Below are positions 33,488 to 41,072 of a stretch of 64,000 nt of DNA, in pieces. A program made the position numbers and the translations under genes. The DNA comes from Streptomyces tailanensis (GTDB lineage: Bacteria; Actinomycetota; Actinomycetes; Streptomycetales; Streptomycetaceae). Where the stretch lies: the NCBI RefSeq assembly GCF_008386495.1, contig NZ_VTHJ01000037.1, forward strand, positions 1-64,000, written 5' to 3'. Each line of letters begins with the position of its first letter. Position 1 is the stretch's first letter. Under the pieces are notes generated by a model, which had not been told where the DNA came from, ran no database searches, and saw only the letters and a program-made list of their open reading frames with translations.

Positions 33488-34660
33488 ATGTCAGACCGCG
33501 CGCCGCAGCCGGTGGACCGTCAACTGCCCACGGAAGAGGCCCGGGATCTGATCTCGCTCGTCCGTGAGATCGCGCAGCGGGAGATCGCCCCGCACGCGGC
33601 CGAGGAGGAGGACGCCGGACGTTTCCCGCGCGACCTCTTCGGCCTGCTCTCGGAGTCGGGACTGCTCGGCCTGCCGTACGACTCGGAACACGGCGGCGGC
33701 GACCAGCCGTACGAGGTCTACCTCCAGGCACTGGAGGAGCTCGCCATGGCCCGGCTCACCGTCGGCCTCGGCGTGAGCGTCCACACCCTCGCCTGCCATG
33801 CGCTCGCCAACTACGGCACCAAGGAACAGCAGGTCGAGCATCTGCCCGCGATGCTCGGCGGTGGCCTGCTCGGCGCGTACTGCCTCTCCGAGCCGTCATC
33901 CGGATCGGACGCCGCGTCCCTGCGGACGAAGGCGGTGCGGGACGGCGACGACTGGGTGATCACCGGCACCAAGGCCTGGATCACGCACGGCGGGATCGCC
34001 GACTTCTACACGGTCATGGCCCGTACGGGCGGGGAGGGTGCCCGGGGTATCACGGCCTTCCTGGTGCCCGGGGACGCCGAGGGGCTGAGCGCCGCGGCGC
34101 CCGAGAAGAAGATGGGCATGAAGGGCTCACCCACCGCGCAGCTCCACTTCGACGGGGTACGGGTCTCCGACCGGCGGCGCATCGGCGACGAGGGTCAGGG
34201 CTTCGCGATCGCCCTGTCCGCGCTCGACTCCGGGCGGCTCGGCATCGCGGCCTGCGCGATCGGCGTGGCCCAGGCGGCACTGGACGAGGCGGTCGCGTAC
34301 GCCGTGGGACGGCAGCAGTTCGGGCGGCCGATCGCGGACTTCCAGGGGCTGCGCTTCATGCTCGCGGACATGGCGACCCAGATAGAGGCGGGCCGGGCGC
34401 TCTACCTCTGCGCCGCCCGGCTGCGTGACGCGGGCAGGCCGTTCTCCAAGCAGGCGGCCATGGCGAAGCTGCTGTGCACCGACGCCGCGATGAAGGTCAC
34501 CACGGACGCGGTCCAGATCCTCGGCGGGTACGGCTACACGGCGGACTTCCCCGCCGAGCGGTACATGCGCGAGGCCAAGGTGCTCCAGATCGTCGAGGGC
34601 ACCAATCAGATCCAGCGAATGGTCATCGCTCGTCATCTCGCGGGCCCGGAGTCACGCTGA
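33488..34660 (+). CDS. acyl-CoA dehydrogenase
   Basis: This 390-residue FAD enzyme oxidises acyl-CoA thioesters at the alpha-beta position. Signature 1 is GAYCLSEPSSGSDAASLRTKAVRDGDDWVITGTKAWIT; signature 2 is GRQQFGRPIADFQGLRFMLADM. The C-terminal QILGGYGYTADFPAERYMREAKVLQIVEGTNQIQR carries the catalytic Glu in the butyryl/isobutyryl-CoA dehydrogenase position. ATG 33488 follows GGGAGGAGAG by about 7 nt. Its substrate class is short-chain or branched-chain acyl-CoA by similarity of this ending. Its tail overlaps a small convergent gene by 38 bp. Confidence 0.92.
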   Translation: MSDRAPQPVDRQLPTEEARDLISLVREIAQREIAPHAAEEEDAGRFPRDLFGLLSESGLLGLPYDSEHGGGDQPYEVYLQALEELAMARLTVGLGVSVHTLACHALANYGTKEQQVEHLPAMLGGGLLGAYCLSEPSSGSDAASLRTKAVRDGDDWVITGTKAWITHGGIADFYTVMARTGGEGARGITAFLVPGDAEGLSAAAPEKKMGMKGSPTAQLHFDGVRVSDRRRIGDEGQGFAIALSALDSGRLGIAACAIGVAQAALDEAVAYAVGRQQFGRPIADFQGLRFMLADMATQIEAGRALYLCAARLRDAGRPFSKQAAMAKLLCTDAAMKVTTDAVQILGGYGYTADFPAERYMREAKVLQIVEGTNQIQRMVIARHLAGPESR

Positions 34661-34934
34661 AGGAGCAGCCGGGGGAACCGCCGAAGGCGCTGTTCGTGGC
34701 CAACGGGCCCATGGTGGCGCCGAATTGACCGAGGCCGGCCGGGGACGCCGCCAGCCGGGCCCACTCCGGGTCGTGCCGCCCCGGCAGGGTGCGGCCCCGG
34801 TCGGCCCAGGTCCGGATCAGGGCCCGGTAGATCGGCGGGTCCTGCGGCTGGGCCTGCCGCTGCGGAAGCGATTCTGCCGACGCCGGAACGAAGATGTGCC
34901 GCCGACGCCCGGTCGTCGAGTATGGAGAGGTCAT
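34623..34934 (-). CDS. conserved hypothetical protein, 103 aa
   Basis: This small protein begins MTSPYSTTGRRRHIFVPASA. Its core is PPIYRALIRTWADRGRTLPG followed by RHDPEWARLAAS, a pattern (PxIYxxLxxxWxxRGRxLPGxxDPEWxxL) that I recognise from short actinobacterial proteins of unknown function. The C-terminus is low-complexity. ATG 34934 is preferred over TTG 34943. Its end overlaps the acyl-CoA dehydrogenase gene tail-to-tail by 38 bp. There is no signal or membrane segment. Confidence 0.55.
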   Translation of the reverse strand: MTSPYSTTGRRRHIFVPASAESLPQRQAQPQDPPIYRALIRTWADRGRTLPGRHDPEWARLAASPAGLGQFGATMGPLATNSAFGGSPGCSFSVTPGPRDDER

Positions 34935-35050
34935 ACCGGGCAAACGCCAACGAGGGCCGACCGGTCACCGCTCCGCAGAATCGTGCCTGCGTTCGCGACA
35001 GGCCCGAACGGGACGGGTGAACCCCGTCCTGGCGGACGCACACCGATCCT

Positions 35051-35082
35051 GCACCATGGCAGCCTGCCCGACGCCATGGTGC
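35051..35082 (-). terminator. 10-bp inverted repeat downstream of the 144-aa gene
   Basis: GCACCATGGC (35051-35060) pairs perfectly with GCCATGGTGC (35073-35082) around 12 nt, about 115 bp past the stop of the next minus-strand gene. It is a likely terminator; an operator for the 103-aa gene is possible. Confidence 0.45.
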
Positions 35083-35197
35083 GGTGTGACCTGCGGGGTG
35101 CGGATTCTCCGGTCGGCCACGTCGGTGAGGTGTCGTGTCGCGGACGTCGTGGGCCGAACCGGTCGTCAAAGGCGTACCGGCCCTGGAATCAGGGGAA

Positions 35198-35632
35198 TCA
35201 GGCGGCCTGACGGCGCATCATCGGCGCTCGCGTCACTCGCATCGGGCGCGAGCCCGGGCCGCCGACGTGCGAGAAGGGCTGGGTCCGCCAGTCGAGTCCC
35301 TGAGGGAGCGTCAACAGAAGGGCGGTGTCCTGCTCCTGCGGCTCGATGGACTCGTCCGCGGGTCGGGCGTCGCCGGCCGAACGGCCCGTGCCGGCGCAGA
35401 CCGTGAGCCCGAACGGGTTCCACGGCGACACGACCAGTGCGTGCTCCGGCAGGGTGTCCTCGTCGGACAGCAGGGCGATGGGCTGCGCGCAGTCCGGGCA
35501 GATCACCCGGAACATCTCGAAGGTGTCGTACGCGTCGAACTCGTCGTCCGGTTCGACGCCCTCCGGCTCGGGCTCGATGACCGCCTGGAGACGCTTGGGT
35601 GCGGTACGACCAGGGCGCTTAAGACTCTGCAT
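35198..35632 (-). CDS. conserved hypothetical protein with CxxC
   Basis: This 144-residue protein starts MQSLKRPGRTAPKRLQAVIE, followed by an acidic stretch and FRVICPDCAQPIALLSDEDTLPEHALV, with a single CxxC that could bind metal or be redox-active. VSPWNPFGLTVCAGTG and LLLTLPQGLDWRTQPFSH follow. It has no membrane helix. I know similar Streptomyces proteins only as hypothetical. It is divergent from the Lrp regulator; the 268-bp gap between them is comparatively AT-rich near 35700-35760 and probably holds both promoters. Confidence 0.7.
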   Translation of the reverse strand: MQSLKRPGRTAPKRLQAVIEPEPEGVEPDDEFDAYDTFEMFRVICPDCAQPIALLSDEDTLPEHALVVSPWNPFGLTVCAGTGRSAGDARPADESIEPQEQDTALLLTLPQGLDWRTQPFSHVGGPGSRPMRVTRAPMMRRQAA

Positions 35633-35900
35633 GGGATTCTCCCCCTCGGGCTGGGCCGTGAAGGCACTGCGGCCTCGACCACAGCAAGCACTTCCCGCCC
35701 CGTCTTGGCGGTAATCACGAGATCATCACGAAGCCTGTTCGGGTGATGTGGTCTTCGTCACATGCCGCTCGCAGATGCCCAGCGCGGCGAGGCTGTCGCC
35801 CGGACAGCTCACGGCGAACCCTCAGCAACATCACGAACCGGGCATGACCTGCGTCGCTCAGGTATCGGAGGAGATCAACCGCCCTGTAGGTTCTTGCGCC

Positions 35901-36341
35901 ATGGAGGAGCTGGACCGACAGATCGTGCAGCTGCTCGTCGCGGACGGGCGGATGAGCTACACCGACCTGGGCAAGGCCACGGGCCTGTCCACGTCGGCGG
36001 TGCATCAGCGCGTGCGCCGACTCGAGCAGCGTGGCGTCATCCGGGGCTATGCCGCGGTCGTCGACCCGGAGGCCGTCGGGCTGCCCCTGACCGCGTTCAT
36101 CTCGGTGAAACCCTTCGACCCCAGCGCCCCCGACGACATCGCCGACCGCCTCGCCGGCGTCCCCGAGATCGAGGCCTGCCACAGCGTCGCCGGCGACGAG
36201 AACTACATCCTCAAGGTTCGCGTGGCGACCCCCCACGAGCTGGAGGAGCTCCTGGCCCGCCTCCGCACCCTCGCGGGCGTCTCGACCCGCACGACGGTGG
36301 TCCTGTCGACGCCTTATGAGGCCCGGCCGCCGAGGATCTGA
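35901..36341 (+). CDS. Lrp/AsnC-family transcriptional regulator
   Basis: This 146-residue regulator has a winged helix (LDRQIVQLLVADGRMSYTDLGKATGLSTSAVHQRVRRLEQRGVIRGY, residues 4-50) and a RAM domain (FISVKPFDPSAPDDIADRLAGVPEIEACHSVAGDENYILKVRV). ATG 35901 has no good ribosome-binding site, but a -10-like TAGGTT ends 8 nt before it, so the transcript may be leaderless. The regulator probably controls itself and perhaps the divergent 144-residue protein gene, as Lrp proteins commonly do. The ligand is not predictable. Confidence 0.88.
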   Translation: MEELDRQIVQLLVADGRMSYTDLGKATGLSTSAVHQRVRRLEQRGVIRGYAAVVDPEAVGLPLTAFISVKPFDPSAPDDIADRLAGVPEIEACHSVAGDENYILKVRVATPHELEELLARLRTLAGVSTRTTVVLSTPYEARPPRI

Positions 36342-36394
36342 CGGCTACAGCGCTACCGCGCGCACTAATGCCGACGGCCTCGTCCAGCTGTTGC

Positions 36395-36500
36395 CGCTGC
36401 CTGGTGGCTGTTCTCGGCTGTCGGACACCGCTGTGGGCAGTCGTTCCGCGGGGCGATGGGGGCACCTCCCGCTCGAGCGAAGCCGAGAGTGGGGGAGGGT
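36395..36500. repeat. dispersed palindromic element, copy 2
   Basis: This holds CCTCCCGCTCGAGCGAAGCC followed by GAGAGTGGGGGAGG (36465-36498), with upstream GTCGTTCCGCGGGGCGATGG. It is the reverse complement of the element at 45571-45625, with about 50-60 bp of recognisable similarity, and shares its core with the 26231-26256 terminator loop. It is non-coding, between the Lrp and amidohydrolase genes. Confidence 0.75.
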
Positions 36501-36580
36501 GGGCACGGCCTGCAGCGCCGGGTGCTGATGAAGCGTGGCCCAAGTGCAACGCGGCAGCCGTCACACGCGACACTGTGTCC

Positions 36581-38185
36581 ATGAGTGAGAGAACGTCGTC
36601 GTCGACCACCGTCCTGCTGCGCAGCGGAGAAGTCCACAGCCCTGCCGACCCGTTCGCCACCGCGATGGTCGTGGAGCACGGTCAGGTCGCCTGGGTCGGC
36701 TCCGAGGGCGCCGCCGACGCCTTCTCGGACGGTGTCGACGAGGTGATCGACCTGGAAGGCGCACTGGTCACCCCGGCGTTCACGGATGCCCATGTGCACA
36801 CCACGTCCACCGGCCTCGCACTCACCGGCCTCGACCTCTCCGCCGCTCCCTCCCTGGAGGCCGCCCTCGTTCTCGTACGGGAATTCGCGGCCGCCCGCCC
36901 GGCCGACCGTGTCCTCCTCGGCCATGGCTGGGACGCCGCCCGCTGGCCCGGCGGCCGCCCCCCGACCCGCGCCGAACTCGACGAGGCCACCGGTGGACGC
37001 CCGCTCTACCTGAGCCGTATAGACGTCCACTCGGCGGTCGCCACCACCGCCCTGCTCGACCTGGTCCCGGGCGCCGACGGCTTCGCGGACGGCCCGCTGA
37101 CCCGGGACGCCCATCACGCCGTACGCGCCACCGCCCTCGGCGCCATCACCGAGGCCCAGCGCACCGAGGCCCAGCGCGCCGCTCTCGCCCACGCCGCCTC
37201 GCTCGGCATCGGCTCGGTGCACGAGTGCGCGGGCCCGGAGATCTCCTCCGAGGACGACTTCACCGGACTGCTGCGGCTCGCCGCCGAGGAACCCGGCCCC
37301 CGTGTCGTCGGCTACTGGGCCGAGCGCGACGTGGAGAAGGCACGCGCCCTCGGGGCCGTCGGCGCCGCGGGCGACCTCTTCGTCGACGGCGCCCTCGGCT
37401 CGCACACGGCGTGTCTGCACGAGCCGTACGCCGACGCCACGCACACCGGCACCGCGTACCTGGACGCGGCGGCCGTCGCCGCCCATGTGCTGGCCTGCAC
37501 CGAGGCGGGGCTCCAGGCGGGCTTCCACGCCATCGGGGACGCTGCGGTGACCTCGGTGGTCGAGGGCGTGCGCGCGGCCGCCGAGAAGGTCGGCCTGGCC
37601 CGTGTGCGGGCCGCCCGGCACCGCGTCGAGCACGCCGAGATGCTCACCCCCGACACCCTCGCCGCCTTCGCCGAGCTCGGCCTCACCGCCTCAGTCCAGC
37701 CCGCCTTCGACGCGCTGTGGGGTGGAGAGGAGGGCATGTACGCCGGGCGGCTGGGTGCTGAGCGGGCCCGCACCCTCAACCCGTTCGCGGCCCTGCTGCG
37801 GGCCGGCGTGCCCCTGGCCTTCGGCTCCGACAGCCCCGTCACCCCCCTCGACCCGTGGGGCACCGTCCGCGCGGCGGCCTTCCACCGCACGCCGGAGCAC
37901 CGGGTGTCCGTGCGCGCGGCGTTCACGGCGCACACGCGGGGCGGCTGGCGGGCGATCGGACGGGACGACGCGGGTGTCCTGGTCCCCGGGGCGCCTGCGG
38001 ACTACGCGGTGTGGCGCACCGGTGACCTCATCGTCCAGGCCCCCGACGACCGGGTCGCCCGCTGGTCCACGGACCCCCGCTCCGGCACCCCCGGCCTGCC
38101 GGACCTGAGCCCCGGCACCGACCTCCCCGTCTGCCTGCGCACCGTGGCCGACGGACGCACGGTCTTCGTACGGCCGGGGGAGTGA
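36581..38185 (+). CDS. YtcJ-like metal-dependent amidohydrolase
   Basis: This 534-residue cytoplasmic protein of the amidohydrolase_3 group has an N-terminal composite beta sandwich, then metal ligands TDAHVHTTSTG (HxH, about residue 70). Further conserved positions are DGALGSHTACLHEPY, GFHAIGDAAVTSVVEG, RHRVEHAEML and the closing Asp in FGSDSPVTPLDPW. YtcJ-type enzymes hydrolyse exocyclic C-N bonds; the substrate is unknown. ATG 36581 lies 7 nt after a -10-like GACACT (36569-36574), so a leaderless transcript is likely. It stands alone between two non-coding gaps. Confidence 0.85.
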   Translation: MSERTSSSTTVLLRSGEVHSPADPFATAMVVEHGQVAWVGSEGAADAFSDGVDEVIDLEGALVTPAFTDAHVHTTSTGLALTGLDLSAAPSLEAALVLVREFAAARPADRVLLGHGWDAARWPGGRPPTRAELDEATGGRPLYLSRIDVHSAVATTALLDLVPGADGFADGPLTRDAHHAVRATALGAITEAQRTEAQRAALAHAASLGIGSVHECAGPEISSEDDFTGLLRLAAEEPGPRVVGYWAERDVEKARALGAVGAAGDLFVDGALGSHTACLHEPYADATHTGTAYLDAAAVAAHVLACTEAGLQAGFHAIGDAAVTSVVEGVRAAAEKVGLARVRAARHRVEHAEMLTPDTLAAFAELGLTASVQPAFDALWGGEEGMYAGRLGAERARTLNPFAALLRAGVPLAFGSDSPVTPLDPWGTVRAAAFHRTPEHRVSVRAAFTAHTRGGWRAIGRDDAGVLVPGAPADYAVWRTGDLIVQAPDDRVARWSTDPRSGTPGLPDLSPGTDLPVCLRTVADGRTVFVRPGE

Positions 38186-38294
38186 TCTCCGGGGAAGCAC
38201 GGAACCGATCATGGCCCGCCACTTGCCCCGCGCGACCTGGGAATCCTCCGCGCCGACCAGGCGATAAGGGGAAACTCCGCAGGTCAAACGGCAG

Positions 38295-38631
38295 TTGACA
38301 GTCGACGGCAGGGGACCGGTAGGTTCTGCTGGGTCCACCACCGGACGTCCGGCCGGGGAGCCAGGTCCAGCGTCAGCGCCACGACGAGGGAACGTTCCGG
38401 CCCGGTCGGGCAGGTGTGACCCGGGTGGGGCCCGGACGCTCAGTAGACAACGGCTCTCGGTCGACCCGCAGCCAGTGGGTCCCAGGTCGGCCCGAAGGGT
38501 GCCGGGCCCCTATCCGCAGCGTGTGCGACCCACCCTTGTCGAATCGATGCTCCTCTGGACATGAGCCGACACTTCAGCGCAGGCCGTGGCCACTATGGTG
38601 GACGCCTGCGTACGGACTTGAAGGGGCAGTA
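38295..38631 (+). ncRNA. long ppm1 leader or candidate non-coding RNA
   Basis: The gap from 38186 to 38631 has no credible gene but holds a good SigA-type promoter: TTGACA (38295-38300), 19 bp, TAGGTT (38320-38325). Transcription from about 38332 would give a 300-nt leader before ppm1, rich in G+C stems. A 7-nt end-to-end complement (GTCCACC 38332-38338 with GGTGGAC 38597-38603) could close it. A second, weaker promoter (CACTAT 38590-38595) next to ppm1 would allow the upstream part to be a separate RNA. Confidence 0.4.
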
Positions 38632-39426
38632 GTGAACGACGGCGACGGGACCCTCGCGGCAGAAGGCCAGGAGAGGCGGTTCGGCCCGCTCGGCACGGCC
38701 TTGGTGATCATCCCGACCTACAACGAGGCGGAGAACATCAAGACGATCGTCGGCCGGGTGCGGAAGGCTGTCCCCGAGGCGCACGTCCTGGTGGCCGACG
38801 ACAACAGCCCCGACGGCACCGGCAAGCTCGCCGACGAGCTGGCCGCCGAGGACGACCACGTCCAGGTACTGCACCGCAAGGGCAAGGAAGGGCTCGGCGC
38901 CGCCTACCTCGCGGGCTTCCGCTGGGGCATGGAGCACGGCTACGGCGTACTGATCGAGATGGACGCCGACGGCTCCCACCAGCCCGAGGAACTGCCCCGG
39001 CTGCTGACCGCCCTCAAAGGCGCCGACCTCGTTCTCGGCTCCCGCTGGGTGCCGGGCGGGCGCGTGGTGAACTGGCCCAAGTCCCGTGAGTTCATCTCCC
39101 GCGGCGGCAGCCTCTACTCCCGGGTCCTGCTCGACGTCCCCGTCCGCGACGTCACCGGTGGCTACCGGGCCTTCCGGCGCGAGACCCTCGAAGGCCTCGG
39201 CCTCGACGAGGTCGCCTCCCAGGGGTACTGCTTCCAGGTCGATCTCGCCCGCCGCGCCATCAAGGCCGGCTACCACGTCGTCGAGGTGCCCATCACCTTC
39301 GTCGAGCGGGAGCTGGGCGACTCCAAGATGAGCCGGGACATCCTCGTCGAGGCGCTGTGGCGGGTGACCGCGTGGGGCGTGGGGGAGCGGGTCGGCAAGG
39401 TCCTCGGGCGGGACAAGCGGGACTGA
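38632..39426 (+). CDS. ppm1: polyprenol monophosphomannose synthase (GT2)
   Basis: This 264-residue GT2 enzyme transfers mannose from GDP-mannose to polyprenyl phosphate, supplying protein O-mannosylation and other envelope mannosylation outside the membrane. Motifs are VIIPTYNEAENIKTIVGRVR, ADDNSPDGTGKLADEL, the metal-binding MDADGSHQPEELPRLL and GGYRAFRRETLEGL. It has no membrane domain, as in Streptomyces Ppm1, where the Lnt part is separate. GTG 38632 follows AAGGGGC. In S. coelicolor Ppm1 is needed for glycoprotein synthesis and phage phiC31 sensitivity. Confidence 0.92.
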   Translation: MNDGDGTLAAEGQERRFGPLGTALVIIPTYNEAENIKTIVGRVRKAVPEAHVLVADDNSPDGTGKLADELAAEDDHVQVLHRKGKEGLGAAYLAGFRWGMEHGYGVLIEMDADGSHQPEELPRLLTALKGADLVLGSRWVPGGRVVNWPKSREFISRGGSLYSRVLLDVPVRDVTGGYRAFRRETLEGLGLDEVASQGYCFQVDLARRAIKAGYHVVEVPITFVERELGDSKMSRDILVEALWRVTAWGVGERVGKVLGRDKRD

Positions 39427-39501
39427 CCTCCCCTTCACGCCTCATTCACACCTGATCATGCCCTTATCCCGTACTGAGCCGGTGCCAGGCACACTGGGAC
39501 C

Positions 39502-40083
39502 ATGATGACTGGCGCTCCGACCCCGACGTACCCCGTCCGGCCCCGGCGCTCACGGCTGCGCACGTTCTTGCCGCTGGGTGTCGCCGCGTGGCTGGTGCTG
39601 GAGATCTGGCTGCTCACGGTGGTCGCGAGCGCGGCCGGCGGTCTCGCGGTCTTTCTGCTGTTGCTCGCCGGTTTCCTCGTCGGTTCCGCTGTGGTCAAGC
39701 GGGCTGGGCGGCGGGCCTTTCGGGCGCTCACCGAGACGTTGCAACAGCAGCAGGGTGGTGCGGCGGCTATGCCTGCGGGGGGTAAGAGCGAGGGCAACGG
39801 CTTCCTGATGCTGGGTGGGCTGCTGCTGATGCTGCCGGGTCTGATCTCGGACGTGGTGGGTCTCGTTCTTTTGGTTCCGCCGGTTCAGAAGGGGCTGGGG
39901 CGGTATGCGGAGCGGACCTTCGAGCGGAAGATTCGTGAGGCGGGTGCCGGGGCTTTCGGGGACGCGTTCCAGCAGGCGCGTATCCGTCGGCCTGACGGCA
40001 AGGTCGTCCAGGGCGAGGTGATCCGGGACGACGCCGGCCCGGGTGACGCTTCGCAAGATCCTCGATCGCCGCTGAGTCGCTGA
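39502..40083 (+). CDS. fxsA: FxsA-family membrane protein
   Basis: This 193-residue protein has two N-terminal helices (FLPLGVAAWLVLEIWLLTVVA; GLAVFLLLLAGFLVGSAVV) and a third region with the family motif FLMLGGLLLMLPGLISDVVGLVLLVPPVQ. A charged cytoplasmic tail follows (QQARIRRPDGKVVQGEVIRDD). FxsA homologues relieve F-plasmid exclusion of phage T7 when overproduced in E. coli; their physiological role is unknown. ATG 39502 or 39505 starts close to a -10-like CACACT (39488), so the leader is very short. Two terminators follow. Confidence 0.9.
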   Translation: MMTGAPTPTYPVRPRRSRLRTFLPLGVAAWLVLEIWLLTVVASAAGGLAVFLLLLAGFLVGSAVVKRAGRRAFRALTETLQQQQGGAAAMPAGGKSEGNGFLMLGGLLLMLPGLISDVVGLVLLVPPVQKGLGRYAERTFERKIREAGAGAFGDAFQQARIRRPDGKVVQGEVIRDDAGPGDASQDPRSPLSR

Positions 40084-40210
40084 GGGGTTTTCTCGCCCCC
40101 GCCGCCCCTTCCCGTTCCCATCCCCAGGGGCGGCTGCCCCTTCAACCCCGCTTCGCCTGAGAGCTCGGTCCAGTCGGTTCGTTGGCGGGTGCGGGTGAGT
40201 GGGGGCTTGT

Positions 40211-40279
40211 CGCGCAGTTCCCCGCGCCCCTTAAAAGCGAGGGGTGCCCCCAGTTCTTTGGGGCGCGGGGAACTGCGCG
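40211..40279. terminator. 20-bp stem after fxsA containing a dispersed repeat
   Basis: The left arm 40211-40230 pairs perfectly with 40260-40279 around a 29-nt loop. The 28 bp at 40204-40231 recur exactly at 60162-60189 (GGCTTGTCGCGCAGTTCCCC and the next 8 bases), a common Streptomyces intergenic repeat. Confidence 0.8.
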
Positions 40280-40345
40280 AGCAACCACACACAACCCGCA
40301 CCCGCCAAACAACCCCACCCACCCGAGCTCTTGGGCGCACGGACA

Positions 40346-40397
40346 CCAAAAACCGCGGGCGCCGTACGTGGAAACGTACGGCGCCCGCGGTTTTTGG
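40346..40397. terminator. perfect 24-bp bidirectional terminator
   Basis: Arms 40346-40369 and 40374-40397 are perfectly complementary around GGAA. The outer ends are CCAAAAA and TTTTTGG, so each strand has a U-run on its 3' side. It separates convergent fxsA and rbpA. Confidence 0.92.
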
Positions 40398-40431
40398 GTT
40401 GCGCTCTGTGTCCGGCTGACCCCCGGAGGGG

Positions 40432-40806
40432 CTACGCGGACTTGCGGCTGTCTCGCGGATGGACCGCGATGTTCATCGCGCCGGAGCGGAGAACCGCCAG
40501 ACGCTCCTCGAGGACCTCTTCGAGTTCCTCACGGGTACGCCGCTCCATCAGCATGTCCCAATGCGTACGCGCGGGCTTGGCCTTCTTCTCCTCAGGGCCG
40601 TCGCCGTCCACCAGGAGTGCCTGGGCCCCGCAGACCTTGCACTCCCACTCCGGCGGGATCTCCGCCTCGACCGAGAAGGGCATCTCGAAGCGGTGCCCCT
40701 TCTCGCATGCGTACTCCACGGCCTGGCGCGGAGCCAAGTCGATGCCGCGGTCCGTCTCGTAGCTGGTCACCACGAGGCGCGTGCCGCGAAGAGCTCGCTC
40801 ACTCAT
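40432..40806 (-). CDS. rbpA: RNA polymerase-binding protein RbpA
   Basis: This 124-residue actinobacterial factor binds SigA/HrdB and the polymerase to stabilise the open complex, and contributes to rifampicin tolerance. The sequence begins SERALRGTRLVVTSYETDRG, contains the core domain with cysteines AVEYACEKGHRFEMPF and WECKVCGAQALLVDG, and the basic linker and C-terminal sigma-interaction domain ARTHWDMLMERRTREELEEV. A SigR promoter sits 60-90 bp upstream, matching the known thiol-oxidative induction of rbpA in S. coelicolor. A perfect bidirectional terminator follows. Confidence 0.97.
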   Translation of the reverse strand: MSERALRGTRLVVTSYETDRGIDLAPRQAVEYACEKGHRFEMPFSVEAEIPPEWECKVCGAQALLVDGDGPEEKKAKPARTHWDMLMERRTREELEEVLEERLAVLRSGAMNIAVHPRDSRKSA

Positions 40807-40866
40807 GAATCGTGCCTCCCGGGCTTGTCGCCCACAGGACAGGTGTCGCTGTCGTCGTCATCCGGT

Positions 40867-40894
40867 CAACGTCCGGTCGGCGGTAAAGATTCCC
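40867..40894 (-). promoter_or_regulatory. SigR-type promoter of rbpA
   Basis: On the minus strand GGGAAT (40894 to 40889), an 18-bp spacer and GTTG (40870 to 40867) match the SigR consensus GGAAT-N18-GTT. It lies 60 bp before the rbpA start. SigR control of rbpA is established in S. coelicolor. Confidence 0.85.
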
Positions 40895-41072
40895 GTTGCG
40901 TGTCCCGTTCCGGGTCATGCGTCGCCGTCGTAGCCGCCCTTGTTGTACCCGCCGGCGCCCGGTTTGTCACATCTGACAGCAGATGTCACCCAGCGTTTCG
41001 GCATCTTTGACGCGCAGTAACGGTACGCCTGGCAGGCCAAACGCGTACACTACAGCCCTTTCGCTCCGGGCG

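Noticed and set aside
34633..35169. 178-codon minus-strand frame overlapping the 103-residue gene
   Set aside because: It is Gly/Pro/Arg-rich with no recognisable segments. The overlapping shorter frame carries the PPIYRAL-RGRTLPG-DPEW pattern and better start.
38295..38564. 89-codon ORF in the ppm1 leader
   Set aside because: Its TTG start coincides with the -35 hexamer, it has no ribosome-binding site and its composition is Pro/Arg-rich.
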